Assembly (NCBI RefSeq): GCF_000002985.6
Contig: NC_003283.11
Location: forward strand, 8,556,001-8,620,000
Length of the DNA stretch: 64,000 nt
Direction of reading: 5' to 3'
Origin: Caenorhabditis elegans
Lineage: Eukaryota > Nematoda > Chromadorea > Rhabditida > Rhabditidae
Shown: piece after piece, positions 32,332 to 45,412 of the stretch
How the letters are laid out: each line of letters opens with the position of its first letter
How positions within the stretch are numbered: the stretch's first letter is position 1
Made by a program: the position numbers and the translations under genes
The notes under the pieces: generated by a model
The model's input: only the letters and a program-made list of their open reading frames with translations
Database searches by the model: none
Told to the model about the DNA's origin: nothing

Positions 32332-35300
32332 CTGGAATGGTGTGGTCGAGAGAGAGGGAATGCTTATACAGACCGAAAGAGGAGGAAAAAGGTCGAATCG
32401 GAGAAGCGTTAAATTGTAGACCTTTTGGATTACAAGAACTCGTTGTTTACACGAGTTCTTCGCCTGTTATTTTAGGACACATCGGTGGTAAGTTTTTGGG
32501 CGCTCGTGGGGGTCTTCCTTCGAATTATTGCATTTGGGTTTGGAACGACACGAGAAAAAATGGGAAGAAGTGAAGAAAATGGGTAATGAAATGAAAGGTT
32601 TTGGCATGCAACTTGACACAAAAAGAGAATGAGCAGCACCATGAGTTCCGATGAGGAAATGGAAAAACAATGTTTCGGGGCGAGAATTGGATTAATTAAA
32701 AAGGGAAGGCACACGGACACAGAGAATGAAATAAGAGGGACATCCAGGTTTTTAGATTTTTTCAACAAAGATAATAAATGTTGAACATTTTCTGAACGCT
32801 AAAAAACACTTCCGGAAATAGCTCCTATTTTAAAAAAATTTGAGCTTTTTTGCTGATTCTGTGTGTTGTGTTTAAATATAAATTCGAACTTTTATTCATA
32901 TTTTTGTAAATTCTTATTGTTTAACGTTTGACAACAAAGTAAAATAAAATTTAAATTTTTGATGTTCTTCTAGCAAAAACGAACGATGTGTCTTGTATCT
33001 ATAGTAAATAAACTAAAAATGCTCAGAAAGCTTAGAACTTTGATCTAATTCGGACAGTAAACCTAATAGTTTGTTGAGGTTTCGTACTTGTCAACTTTAC
33101 CACTCGTGACTGATAAACTGTTACTGTACTCGGTGGTCGTTTAAAAAGATTATAGCTATTTGGAAAACTAAAGGTTTCAAAGATTCCACAAACAAAACGA
33201 ACGCGTAATGAGAGAAAATGTGAAGAAATGGTCACCGGGGGATACTGAATTGTACTTGAAAATACATAAATCAAGGTATTTATGTGTTCCACTATGTTCA
33301 AGCAAGCTGGAAAATATATAGTGGAATATTCGAAAACTACGGTTAATTGGGAAGTTTTCGTGCATTATTGAGATTGTGAAGAGTGTCCATGAAATCGAAT
33401 CTGACAATGATGAATTAATTATTCATTACTCTAACAAAAAGCAAAATATCAAATGCGACATCATAGCACAAAAAAATGAATCAATTGGAAAATGCCTCTC
33501 AGTAATAAGTTAAGCCGTATAGGTATTCCTTAAAATATTTAATTTTATTTACAAATCTCGTAGAAAACAGTTTTTAAAGTTAAATAAAAGTTTTTTACAA
33601 GGTTCAACTAAAAATAATTTAAATCATAAAATTCGTAAAAAACTTATATTGGTTTCCTTTCAAAATTATGGTAGTTGAAAACTGATAGTGAGTAATTATC
33701 ATTTCCTGACTGTAATTTGAAATTTTTGAATTTTTTCTATTTCTATAACATTTGGTAATTTTTTACCTTTAAATATGTTTTTTCTGATAGACCAAACTTT
33801 GGAATACATAAAACAAATAGTAAACTCATAAAATTCAAAAACAGGATTCAAAATAAGTATATTTTTATGAGAAAGTGAAGATTGGGAAACCTCTTCGAAT
33901 ATTTTAACGATGTTGTTATTATTAGAAAAATTTAAAATATATTATTTTACTCTGAAAGTTACGGAAAACTGTCTAAAACTGATTGTGAGTTAATTTGAAA
34001 TTTTTCACTAAATAATGAAACCCTAAAAAGGAAAAGGTTTTGCAGATAGTGAATAACTTAAATATAAAAAAGTGAATTTGATCAATATAGTGAGAATTAA
34101 ATGACCTTCAGATACCTTTAAGCTTTCATAAAACTCAACAAATCCGGGTAATTTGATATCTTGATTCTTCCAAGAAAAAATTAATTTGAAAAGAGCGTAA
34201 AATCTTAGGTTTCATGGAGCATATCAAGAACAAAAAGTCTCGGGGAGCTCTCAATAAAAGTGGAATGAAAGTGGTAACAGAGACACTTATGACAAGTATG
34301 TCAACCTGAACTTGAGGGATTATTCTTAAGTGACTCATACAATTGTATTAATCGGGTGAGGTTTCTCTCACTTTGCTTTTTCACTTTTTCAAATGCTTAT
34401 GAATAAAAAATACGGGTCAAAAAGAAAGTGCACATGTCCAAAAGATTGAGAATCGGAAATGGAAATGAACGAAAGAACGAAGAATAGGAAGAAGTTGGTC
34501 ACTCGGTGGTCGTAATTGCAGAAAAAAAAACGAAAGAGAAAAGAAGAAGAAGTAGACCCAATACAACCAGTTTGTTTCACATTTCACTTTATACCGCTGT
34601 CAATTGTTCCAGACCAAGGCTACTGTGAAATACAATTGGCTCCGACACATTTTGAGACTTGCTCCTTTGCTCCAGGTGTGCTCTTTTCTCGAAATAGAAT
34701 CGAGGGCCACTGTGCAAACTGTGCATTTGCAAGCTAACTGTTTGTGTTTGTTTAGGTAGCATCTTTGAAGTTAACTCATGGAACACAAGGAACACTATGT
34801 CTAGGAGCAAAAATTGGAAATGGAAGAGGGGAAAATGAGGGATATAGATATTTTTCTCATGAATAATTCATTATATATTTGAAGAAATAATGACTGATTC
34901 CTGTTTTGAATTTCCTTTTTCAAATGTCCAGTGAGAGATAGTTAATAGTTTCCTGGTTGGCAAGTGTCGGCTTTGGAAATTTTAAACAGTTGAAATTATA
35001 CAAAATTTATGAATTTGGGAACTTTATTTCCAAAATTTCTACAAGGAAATTATGTCAGTTCATCCGCGAATAAAAATGAAATTTATTTGAAAGCTTTTTG
35101 AGTTTTTACAAAATTTAACCCCCTGAAAAAAAGAAAGCCTAACTGTCAAACATTCTGAATACTTTCAAACATTCTGAATATCTTTGTTTTTTGAAGTTTT
35201 TTCTTTCATACTCCAAAAAACCTTCTAGTTTGTCTGCGTACTCTTGAACACTCCTAAATTCCTCAAAATTCTGGGAAACGGCGTAAATGGAGGAATGGTA

Positions 35301-38300
35301 AATGATCTGGAAATTGATGCAATAATACTTTATTCAAAACATAACAAGGCTCTGATTGAAAGTTGACGTTGAATTCTAAAGTATCATTCATAATTCTGCC
35401 ACACCAACCATATTTTTTGTTTAATTAATGCGAGAACTTTTCCGGTCAAATTTGAATATTTCTTTATAATGGTAGAATAAAAATTTCTAATATATTTATT
35501 ATCCACCGTGTCGCATAAAAACAAACCGCAGAGAAGTGAAGAAAACCTAAATCGAGTAGTGTTTACCAACTTTTTCAGCAATTCATGCCTTCATTCTGAA
35601 CAAGAATTTCATAAAATTGAGAATAATTTTTACTCGATTTCAAAACAATCCACTTTTGCTTCAACGTCGTCTTTTTTTCTCAAAACTAAAAGTTTAAATT
35701 GTGCGTGCACTTTGGAGCTCGTAATATATTACGACTGGCTCACATTTATTATCTGAAGGCATGTGCAAAAAGTCATTCTTTTTTCTGTTTGTTCTTTAGT
35801 TGAATTAAAGTTTTTTAGTAGTTTAAAAGTTTAGTAACGAAAAATACTGAAAAAAATAATAATTCAAAAAATTAATTCATGTGAAAAATAACCATTAAAA
35901 ATTCTTGCGAATTCACGTGATGGATTCAGATTTAAAAAATGCAGTAAGTGGGAGATAATATAATATGTTATTATCAACAAATACCACTACCATTTCCATG
36001 GCAACTAAAACTCGCATTAATTTTCAGATATTTTTTTTGTTGGGAATTTTCTGAATTTATGGGTGGATCGTTCTTACGATCAATTTTCCAATGAAATTTG
36101 TACGGAACCGTATTCTTTTTCCGGTGACTCAATACTATTCCTCATTTAATTTTTGTGTTTTGCTATCTTATGTCAGCAACCAGTTAAGATTGTATTTTTA
36201 TTCCCTCCCATTCCTTATTGTTTCTCTCTCCGCCTACCTTTTATTGTATTAAAGCTGCTTCCTCTGAGGAAATGGTATATCTCTTGAACCGAATATTAAC
36301 TCAGCCAGCCTCCAGATCAATTCAACACTGACTTCTTCCAGAAATTATAATTTTTTAATTTTTTAATCGGCTACATCTAAATTAAAATTTTTTGACGGTC
36401 AATTTTCAAACAAAATATCTTCTTAAAAATCTAAATTTAAATTCGGCCCGATTTAAGTCGAAAACTCTTATAATTGAAAAATTTTCACATCAATAATTTA
36501 AAGATTTTTAGCATCTTTTGTTTGTTTTTTAATTACTTCATATTAATTTTTGCATTTTTTAATTGATATGTTGAAGTTGTTGCAATAATTGACTTGTGAG
36601 TTTCAAAACTAAAAATAATTGATAGATGCACAAAGGTATACGGTAGTAATAACAGTTCATGAATTGAATTCCTACAGTCCATCTCCATTAAAATATGCAT
36701 TCATTTTCTTCTTTTTCCTTACCAATAAATTGTCGCCAACAGAATCGTTAATCCTCTTTCTTTATTTCACATTCATCTCTCACCCGTGTCGTTCGAAACC
36801 ATCAAGGCCATCCATTCATTCGGTGGCACTCACCTATCCGACCCGTCTGCCACTCAAGTGTCTCTTTTTCGAGCCACCACTTTTCTAATTACTTTACTCG
36901 TTTCCTTTATTTTTGCTCTCTATATCTCTCTTTCTTGATACTCGTCCCAAAAATGTACCCGTTATCTGTTCGTCTAATCCAAGAATCATCATCTGTCAAC
37001 GAATTCTCACGGGACACTGAAGACGATGGGACTTATTTGTTTCATTCTGTGTACTTGTGCTCTTTGTGTCTTTCGTGTGTTGCTCTCCGCCTGAGTCGAT
37101 ACAAATTCAATAATTCAGTTTCTATTCTTCTCACACATCTATCTATACATCTAGCCAGCAAATGCCAGAGAAATTCTTCCTTATTTTTTGGTTGCTGGAA
37201 GAAAGTTGTTGGGAGCATAAAGAAATAAAATGAGTGTTTACGTTCGATTCACCTCTCTTTTTCTTGTTGTTTTTCCATTTCTCCTTCATTTTCACGACAA
37301 ATCACCCTCAATCTCATTTTCTATCATATCACATGAGAATATGAAATACTTGGTGTCCGAAAACTGGAAAATGTAGTTAACACATAGCGCCTCGGAGCTA
37401 CAAATCATGAGGAATTTGTTGTGTGGTGTTTAATTTAAAACATTGATTTTTTGTTTTCTTTATATTCTTGTTTTTCTTTATGTCGATATTTTCAACATAT
37501 TTTCTGATCGTTGGCGTATGATTCATCTGAAATTAATTTTTTTAAATTTTTTCCAATAAAAAGTTATCGAAATTTCTCGACCTTCTGAAATTCACAATTA
37601 TAAGCGTAACAATTATTCACATTAGTCAGAAAATACTACAACTCTTTGTGATCTATTCAGAGTTTTTTCATTCTGTTTTTTCTGATAAAATTTTAATTTT
37701 ATTCCATATTTTGTAAAATTTTGAATGGACTTCAGATATTTTAGAGAAACTAGGATGCAAACTAAAATTGAATTCAAAATCAAAACGTTCACGACAAGCG
37801 ATTTTTGTTGCAAAAGTACGATACAGAATAATTTTCTTATTTTCACATTATGAAACCATTTCTGATCAATATAATCGTATGAATAAAAGTGAGTTTCTAA
37901 ATTTTGGAAACAAATATTTAAACCCCATAAAAATCGTCTGCAAACCCATCAATGTCCTCTATTATCTTGAAATAGATAAAACATTCTTATATAAAAAGGA
38001 TGTGAGAACGTGGGCTAGGAAATGGAGCGCTGGAATGTAGTTTCTTGAACGAATTTCCATCTGTAGGTCAAATGCCTAAAATGCTTTTTAAACTCTCACC
38101 GGTGAGGTTCATATAAATGCACAAATTCCTAGATTCAAAGTTGGCAAAACTATATATTCCACTCTACAATATTGTAGTTAGAAAATTGTCTTCCATTCTC
38201 ATTCTCACTTTCTTCCCGACTTTCTCGATACTTCGGTTTAGTGCACTTTCCTAATAGAATTAGAGTGTCCGCGTACTTCTCCTTCCCCGCTCGAATCGAA

Positions 38301-38918
38301 ATTTCAAACCACTACAACTAGAGCCAACAACAAATTGATGTGTCTCCCACCCTACTCAGAAATTCAATTGAGCCGCCCGGTCGCCGCCCTTTTGCACGTC
38401 GTCTTGTGCCCTTCTCGTCTTCCAAAAAACTCCTTCAGAAAAGGTGTAACCCTACCCTCCCGATGGCCTGCGTCTCTTTTCCCTTTTGACTCATCATGTT
38501 TTTGCCGGTTTTTTCTTGTGCCTGTTAACTGCTGCTGCGTCTCTATTTATCTCTTTTATTCTTAATGCCGGGTCATACGGTCACTCGCAACCCCTTGGGA
38601 GACACCACAACTGGGCAGCTGTTCGGTGGTACCATATGACCCACAACTGGCCTCATTCCCATCATCAACCCCCAACCACATCTATCTTTTATCAAATGAC
38701 ACCTTAGAACACCAGCTCTTGGATCTTCTTGATTTTTTAATTATCAAAAAAACATAAAATTCGTGTTAAAATTGCTCAGGTGGCTCAAAATCTTGGTTTG
38801 AAGCATTTACTATTTTTTTTTATTATTGTATCAATCTCACTGTATCTTGTCAACTTCTTCCTACTAAACTTCTTTCTGATTTTCTCTGTCTTATCACATG
38901 ATCTTATTTTCAGCCAAA
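32332..38918. other. Gene-poor AT-rich interval
   Basis: About 6.6 kb in which no open frame shows a domain or chain of good splice sites. It may hold upstream exons or promoter of the minus-strand gene at 27.9-32.3 kb and the promoter of the cathepsin F gene. Small features are a perfect short hairpin GAACTCGTTGTTTACACGAGTTC at 32,438-32,460 (approximate) and a C-rich stretch at 38,280-38,700. Plus-strand frames near 34,520-34,740 and 38,480-38,710 contain Cys or His but lack supporting structure. Confidence 0.5.
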
Positions 38919-41350
38919 ATGGGTAAACCTATAGTTTGCCTAATTTTGTTACTTGCATCTCTCCACACAGTTGTCTCAAAAGTGTTGCCGATAAATGAAG
39001 AAGACCAACTTCTGTACGAGGTAATCTATTTCAATCATTTTATATTCCTTATCAAACCAGTTGTCATCCTATCCATCCATCACCTTGTCAAATTATTTTT
39101 GTTGTAGAAATTCGCGCGACATGGTGTTGAAAAATTCAATCAGCAATCGAATGATGCCTACAAATGGGAACTCGATAGAACATGGGAGGTTGAAAGAAAA
39201 CTGTCCGGTGGAATACATTATTCAATTTTTGTCACATTGGTCAAAACCGATTGTAAGAAGGGTCAGACGGACGTTGAGGGGAAGAAGTGTCGGAAGACGG
39301 ATACACTCAAGGTGAGAAAACAAAAACCAAAAATAGTTGATCAAAAAATGAATAGGAAGAGGAAATATAATTTTAGAATTCTTTGAATACATTCAAGATT
39401 TTTTTGACTGGACACTCGATGGGGCTCCATCACACCTAACCCGGGTGGAATGTTTACTTGAAAAAAGTATTATGCGTTTATAAAGTTTACAAATCTTTTC
39501 TGAAACTAGTCACATTTTGTGCTAAGTGGACCCCAACGACCTATTCTAAAAGTCTTGTATAGTTTCCGATTATCCCGTGTAAAAAACAGAACAATCAGAT
39601 TTATAGTTTTTAACAAATCTAAAAAGTTTCAAAATTAAATGAAATACGAATTGAAACAGTTTAAAGTAAAATAATTGTCTTACAAGACAAAATATTATTT
39701 TTATGATTTTATTGATTTTAATGATTTATGTCTTAATTGCAGAAGTGTCAAGTTGAAATCAGTCGCCGTGTAAAAAGACATGGTTATGGTCTGAAAGACA
39801 TCGTGCACATCAGAAATTGTGAGGAAGAGTTTACAAGGAACATTGATAAGTTCGAGTAAGTAAAGACGATAAAAATTTTTCCGATAAAAATAATCACACT
39901 ATAACAAAAAATGTTTCATAATACTTGTGGTCTTTGGGATATTTTTTATTTTTATATTTTTACTGACAAGATTAACTAGTAAGTGAAACTTGTTATGTCT
40001 TATGTTTTAACATAGAAATTTGTTAATATTTTCAGTCACCGCAAAATCCAACTGACTCACGACGACTCCATCACTGTTCAGGAACTCCGAAAGGCAAAGA
40101 TCATCCGTCCAAGAGACTATGTCATTTGGAATTCTTTTCTTGATTTTGTTGATAGGTATTGTTTGTTTCGTTATTTTCTCAATTTACCTAATTATTTCCA
40201 GACACGAGAAGAAGTACACTAACAAAAGAGAAGTTCTAAAAAGATTCCGAGTTTTCAAGAAAAACGCAAAAGTTATCAGAGAACTTCAGAAAAATGAGCA
40301 AGGAACCGCTGTCTATGGATTCACAAAGTTTTCTGACATGACAACAATGGAATTCAAGAAAATAATGCTTCCATATCAATGGGAACAACCAGTATATCCA
40401 ATGGAACAAGCCAATTTCGAGAAACATGATGTCACAATTAATGAAGAAGATCTTCCAGAATCATTTGATTGGAGAGAAAAAGGAGCAGTTACTCAAGTAA
40501 AGAATCAAGGAAACTGTGGAAGTTGTTGGGCATTCTCAACGACAGGAAATGTGGAAGGAGCATGGTTCATTGCCAAGAACAAGCTTGTATCACTTTCAGA
40601 ACAAGAACTTGTGGATTGTGATAGTATGGATCAGGGATGTAATGGAGGATTGCCAAGTAATGCATACAAGTATGTTTCAATTTCTCCGTTTTCTTTTGGG
40701 AAAAACTGAATACTGAAATAATTAATGCGACATGTGTCTCATATTTTCAGAATTGGAAAGTTTGTCGTATCAGATAATTACTGTTTTTTAGTTTTTTATC
40801 ATAAAACCACAAAGTACTTCTAGTTTAAAAAGTTAATTCTGATTGTTCCTGAAAAATGCTTTTTTGTTTTCAGAGAGATCATCCGTATGGGTGGCTTGGA
40901 GCCAGAAGATGCATATCCATATGATGGAAGAGGTGAAACATGTCATTTGGTGAGAAAGGACATTGCTGTGTATATCAACGGATCAGTTGAGCTGCCACAC
41001 GATGAAGTTGAAATGCAAAAGTGGCTTGTCACCAAGGGACCAATTTCTATCGGTAAGTCAATTGCCAAATTCGATATTAAATTCAAAATTGCTCGATTTC
41101 AGGTCTCAACGCAAACACTCTCCAATTCTACCGTCACGGTGTTGTCCATCCATTCAAAATCTTCTGCGAGCCATTTATGCTTAACCATGGTGTTTTGATT
41201 GTTGGATACGGAAAAGATGGTCGCAAGCCATATTGGATTGTCAAGAACTCTTGGGGACCAAATTGGGGAGAAGCCGGATACTTCAAATTGTACAGAGGAA
41301 AGAATGTGTGTGGAGTGCAGGAAATGGCCACGTCTGCACTTGTTAACTGA
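38919..41350 (+). CDS. tag-196: Cathepsin F-like cysteine protease with cystatin-like propeptide
   Basis: Secreted/lysosomal papain-family endopeptidase of 477 residues. Seven exons: 38919-39020, 39108-39311, 39743-39855, 40036-40155, 40202-40669, 40874-41052, 41103-41350. An N-terminal signal peptide ([16 protein letters not shown]) is followed by a cystatin-like region (about residues 35-140, Cys pairs, [12 protein letters not shown]). Next comes the I29 inhibitor prodomain with an ERFNAQ-like helix ([18 protein letters not shown]). The mature enzyme begins near [20 protein letters not shown]. Catalytic Cys is in CGSCWAF, His in [12 protein letters not shown], Asn in [14 protein letters not shown]. 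The cystatin-plus-I29 arrangement is the hallmark of cathepsin F. AATAAA lies at 41448-41453. The start is the ATG of MGKPIVCLI; an upstream in-frame ATG at 38898 would add MILFSAK. Confidence 0.95.
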
Positions 41351-41974
41351 TTAAATAATCATATTCGAAATTGTCTTGTTTGTCAAACGTGTGTTCTTTT
41401 CATGTACTTAATTGTTTAATTTTCCGATTTGTTTTCAAATTGTCTTTAATAAAGTTTGTATGTACTTAGTTTCAAAGTAGCTTTAATTGAGCAATCATTA
41501 AAATCCACGTAAAACATTTCATTTAGAAAGCAGCAATACAGTAGATAAAAGTCCCAGTAAAAAATTCTTAATACTTCACCAAATTATACAAAAAGTCGTA
41601 ATTCACGGGGGATTTCGAGTAAAAACAGAAAACACTTGAGTAAGATCAACACGAAAAAATGAGAGATGATATAGTTTTGAGAACAAATAGTAATGATAAA
41701 GAGGGTAAATTTTCGGATATTTGCACGTGTTCTGAGCAAATCTGTCATGATTTTGTTCTCTGACGTGAGAGAATTGGGTGAATAGAAGTGACTGAAGAAG
41801 TTTGATAAAAATGTAAAAGAAATATACAGAAAATTTTTGACACTTTGAAATTAAAATATTTTTGTATCTAACGATTGAAGCATTCTGGATACATCGGATC
41901 TTCGAACAATTGCTCGTTTTCCAGGTCTCTTTTTTAATTGAAGCGGACTACGATAGAAAGATGATTGGAAGCAT
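41351..41974. other. Convergent 3' intergenic region
   Basis: Holds the cathepsin F 3' untranslated region (AATAAA at 41448) and the 3' flank of the following minus-strand gene. Nothing else seen. Confidence 0.6.
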
Positions 41975-43253
41975 CTATAATGATACAAATTTAAGTGCAC
42001 GAAAAAACTCCACATACTGATTTGGAAGCTCATCGGGAAATAGTTCATGGGCAGGTTTAACGAGGAAATCCACAGCAGCTTGCTGAAATTCCACCGCCGC
42101 CCATTGCATTAATCGAGCAATCCCACAGAGAATAACGACAATGAATGATTCTGAAAATATACATTTTTGAAAATTTCCTTATGAAAATAAATTGACTCAC
42201 GCTCCCTCCGTTTCGCTCCAGGAGCATAATGTTTCCTTCCGTATGACGTTGGTACATTATACTGTAAGCACAGTGGTTTTTTGTTCAAGTATCTGAAATT
42301 CAAAATTTATTTCAATGAGCTCAAAATACAAAAAATGGCTACCGTAGTTTTGTCATTGCCTCCATACCACTTTCCCGTCTTCCAATAGATTTTCCAACAG
42401 CTGCGTTGCCAGATGAACCATTTTTACCTTTTCTATGGTGCATTCTAGATGGTCTCGATGATCGCTCTCTGAAAAATTTGCAAAATTTACGAGCCACGAG
42501 GTTTACGTAGAAAACTGGTAAGGTATTTAATATTTTTGTTGTTAATTTGTTTGGAAACATATTTAATATTTTTGAAATCTCTAATCTTTGGAACTCTGCA
42601 TAACTGACTTTATATTTCTCTAAAAAAACTCAAAAATCATAAAATAACTATTCGTGAAAAAATGTTTCAATCTAAAAATATTGAGAAATATATAGACCCG
42701 TTGAGCTGCCCACCCGCGCAATGATAAATCCAATCTCAAAACGACAGGCAAAGAGCAAACCGAAATGACATGATCCCGATGGAGTTTCGAGTCCGACACG
42801 TCTGATTTGATAGATAGTATTGTATTTGAAGAGGCAAAGACACTGATATCTTTTGTGTACTTTTCAAATGACGACCGTATTCTTTTCATTTTGCTTGCAC
42901 ATGAACTTTGATTACTATTATATATATGTTTATCTCAATTTGAAATTATCACGTATCGGGATGCATATCACTAGTCTTTTTGGATTTCATGTGGACTATA
43001 AACTTTCTTCGAATTAAAATAATTCACTAAAAATAATGAAATTGTGTTGTTGAAACATTTATTTGAACATACGATCTAAAACTGTTTACGCTTAGGTACT
43101 ACGTGGCATTTAATATATTTTCGAGCTAAGCTTATGTATCATTTCACAGCACATGTCGTGATATTTTTATTAAAATGAAAAATGGAATGTAAAACTTGTA
43201 TAAATTTTGAAATAAATTACTTACCTCTGTGAGAATATTGGCATCGTATGCAT
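41975..43253 (-). CDS. Small basic protein with one hydrophobic segment, unknown function
   Basis: Not recognised. Four minus-strand exons join in frame: 43253-43225, 42468-42343, 42292-42201, 42150-41975, giving 140 residues. The N-terminal two thirds is strongly basic and rich in Ser/Gly (MHHRKGKNGSSGNAAVGKS, GRKHYAPGAKRREQ). It is followed by a single hydrophobic stretch, SFIVVILCGIARLMQWAAV, and an acidic/aromatic tail ending FFRALKFVSL. The first exon is open 5' of the ATG back to an acceptor-like CTTTAG at 43291, which could be a trans-splice site; if instead it is a cis acceptor, an upstream coding exon ending in phase 2 is missing. The layout suggests a tail-proximal membrane anchor with a cytosolic basic domain, but this is inference. 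Splice sites are good and phases agree. Confidence 0.7.
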
Positions 43254-43290
43254 GACTCTGTTATTTCGAAGTAGATTTGTTGTCGATCGT

Positions 43291-44154
43291 CTAAAGTAAA
43301 ATAATAATAACTTTAAAAAAACGAGAAATGTCAGCGACTAATAACAATAATAATTTGGCGTTTTGACGATATTTTGCAAGAGAGGTGGGCAATTATTTTG
43401 CTTTGAATTGTTTGATGAAACTATTTTTGTTGCTCTCCAAAACTTCTTTTCAAATTTTTTTCTATTTTTAAATTTTTCCAAAAATATCAACACCATGATA
43501 ATTGCCATCCCTGCATGAAACGTTACCAAAAAAGTGCATACTTTCAACATTTTGAAATTGAAAAAGAAACTAAATGAGAACACTCATCGCAACATGAGAG
43601 AGCCGCCTATCGTAGAGAATCGAACATGACAATAAATATCAGACAGAAAAATCTAAAAAAAAACAGGAGAATGTAAACGAACATTTTGAGTGGGTTGAAG
43701 TAGAAAATCATATAGCAAAATCTATCGGAAAATGTATGAAACATCGTGGGAAATTATGGAGAAAATAAAAGAATGAATCTAGTTTGAGTTTTGAAGAGCT
43801 GCCAATTTCTCACCACAAATCGCAATATCGAGATGATTTTAGTAGAAGTTGTTTGAAATTTTAAAGCTTTGAACATTTCTGGAAAATTGCTGGAAAATGA
43901 TTAAAAGTTTGAAGAGAGTTTTTAAAAAATTACTTTTGAAAAAACATTAAACTAGAATTATTTTATCAAATTACAGATTTAGAACATAATATTTTGCATT
44001 TGCTCTGCAGTCATTTTTAATAAATAATTCTTGGGAGCCCTGTTTGTAGAAAGAAAAAATATCTGCCGCAACCTTCAATGAAAATTAAATTCAAAAGTTC
44101 GATTAAATTTCGATAGCAACATTCCGCACTTTTCAACATCTGATTCTGGTCATC
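43291..44154. other. AT-rich spacer
   Basis: No feature with support. The minus-strand frame around 43,340-43,580 (hydrophobic, Phe/Lys-rich) has no splice or domain evidence. Confidence 0.5.
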
Positions 44155-44211
44155 TCAGTGGGCAGATTGATGAGTTCCACGTGTTGTAAGGTTCATTCAA
44201 TCGCTCATCAC
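44155..44211 (-). pseudogene. Relic copy of the last exon of the Tyr-rich peptide gene
   Basis: On the minus strand an acceptor-like CTTGTAG is followed by GTGATGAGCGAT, then a stop, then TTRGTHQSAH and a final stop. This aligns codon for codon with the last exon of the gene at 46,185-46,736 (VMNEQVKRMTRGTYQRSN and stop). Both are 57 bp, both start GTGATG and both carry ACACGTGGAACT-like sequence near the end. The relic has an in-frame stop and I find no matching upstream exons nearby, so it is a decayed duplicate. Confidence 0.65.
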
Positions 44212-44567
44212 CTACAAGAAATCATACAGATGTCTCAAATGGGTGTTCGGCTTAACATCTGGCTTGTTTAATCTTCTCTCAATAGGATGTAGCTCACGTA
44301 GTTGAATCACGTCAAACTTATCAAAGTACAGTTTTCTTATAGACAATTCGAAATTATTGTTGCACAATAAAAGACATCAATAAATTAAAGTTCTGTGGTA
44401 TAACACGTTGATTCTTTTCAAAAGTAAGTATTGAACAAGTTTACCATAATTATTCATGAGTCAAACCACACATTTCTTCTAATTTAAAAACAATTAATCC
44501 AGTTTGTACTTTGAAGAAACAGTAATCAAGATTACATACATAATTTATTTGGAAATATGTAAACAAA

Positions 44568-45412
44568 TTATCCTCCCACAATAGGTCGACAAACTAGAGA
44601 ACTTAATTCTGCAGACAGTGGAGGAATTCCTGTGTTCCAGGTTCCAGCACCAGCACCAGATTGTCTGCACCACGCAATAATCGGTGACGGTCCAGGCAGT
44701 TCCGTACCGAGAACATTGTAAAATACTGTTGTTCCTAATGGACAAACAACTGTTGTTCTAAATATTTCGAATAATTAAGATTTCTCGAACTTTGCTATTT
44801 TCTTACGAGCAAGTATCGGCTGGAAGCAAGGGCAGTATGGAGAGTAGACCAACAACGTAAGTGACTCCAACTTCTGCAGCAGTAGGACACCAATTAATTA
44901 AATTTGGAATCCCAAATCCTTGGCAATTCATGTCATATGTTTTTGGACAAACTGTGCAAGCTGAAATTATAAAACTTGTGTATTCAAAAGAGAAGTTTTA
45001 CTCACGGAATGGAGCTTCGGTAACTGTAGTCGTTGTAGTGGCAACAGTTGTAGTTGTTGTAGTTGTTGTGGTTGCTGCTGTAGTTGTTGTCGATGCTGAT
45101 TCAATGATTGGTTTTTTTTTTGCTATTCAGTATTAAAATATCACTTTTTGGTGTCTTCATGGACATGTGTCTATCAATTATTGCTCATTTTCTAATTTTT
45201 GTTAAAACTTTAAGAACGTCAATGTCATAAAATTTTTTGAGTATGGAAAATATTTCTAACTGGGTTTCCTTGTCATTTTTCACACCAAATTAGAATCACA
45301 CACAAAGATTAAAATAGTCTTCGTAAAACTTACAGTCAACTTGTTGTGTCGGAAGACACGTTCGTCTGCATTTTAGAAAAATTATAACTAAAAATGTAGG
45401 TCTCAGAATCAT
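44568..45412 (-). CDS. Thr-rich secreted or surface protein with Cys-containing domain
   Basis: Four exons on the minus strand (45412-45334, 45122-45006, 44960-44807, 44757-44568) give 179 residues. The N-terminus is hydrophobic (MILRPTFLVIIFLKC), a probable signal peptide or anchor. It is followed by a linker made almost only of Thr with some Ala/Val, of the kind that is heavily O-glycosylated. The C-terminal domain has about eight cysteines (CTVCPKTYDMNCQG, WCPTAAEVG, DTCSTTVVCPLG, AWCRQSG, LVCRPIVGG). The arrangement resembles the many nematode secreted proteins that pair a Thr-rich linker with a DUF281-type Cys domain; I am not certain of that family. The second exon uses a modest acceptor (TGAATAG). 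AATAAA on the minus strand lies at 44549-44544. Confidence 0.75.

Noticed and set aside
34516-34737. Plus frame with CEIQLAPTHFETC, looking like a secreted Cys peptide
   Set aside because: Acceptor and donor-like sites flank 67 nt but no partner exons could be found.
38486-38707. Plus frame with hydrophobic start and His-rich tail
   Set aside because: Lies in the cathepsin F upstream region with no splice continuity or family resemblance.
44861-45136. Plus-strand frame with a long Val run
   Set aside because: Antisense shadow of the Thr-rich linker of the minus-strand gene.
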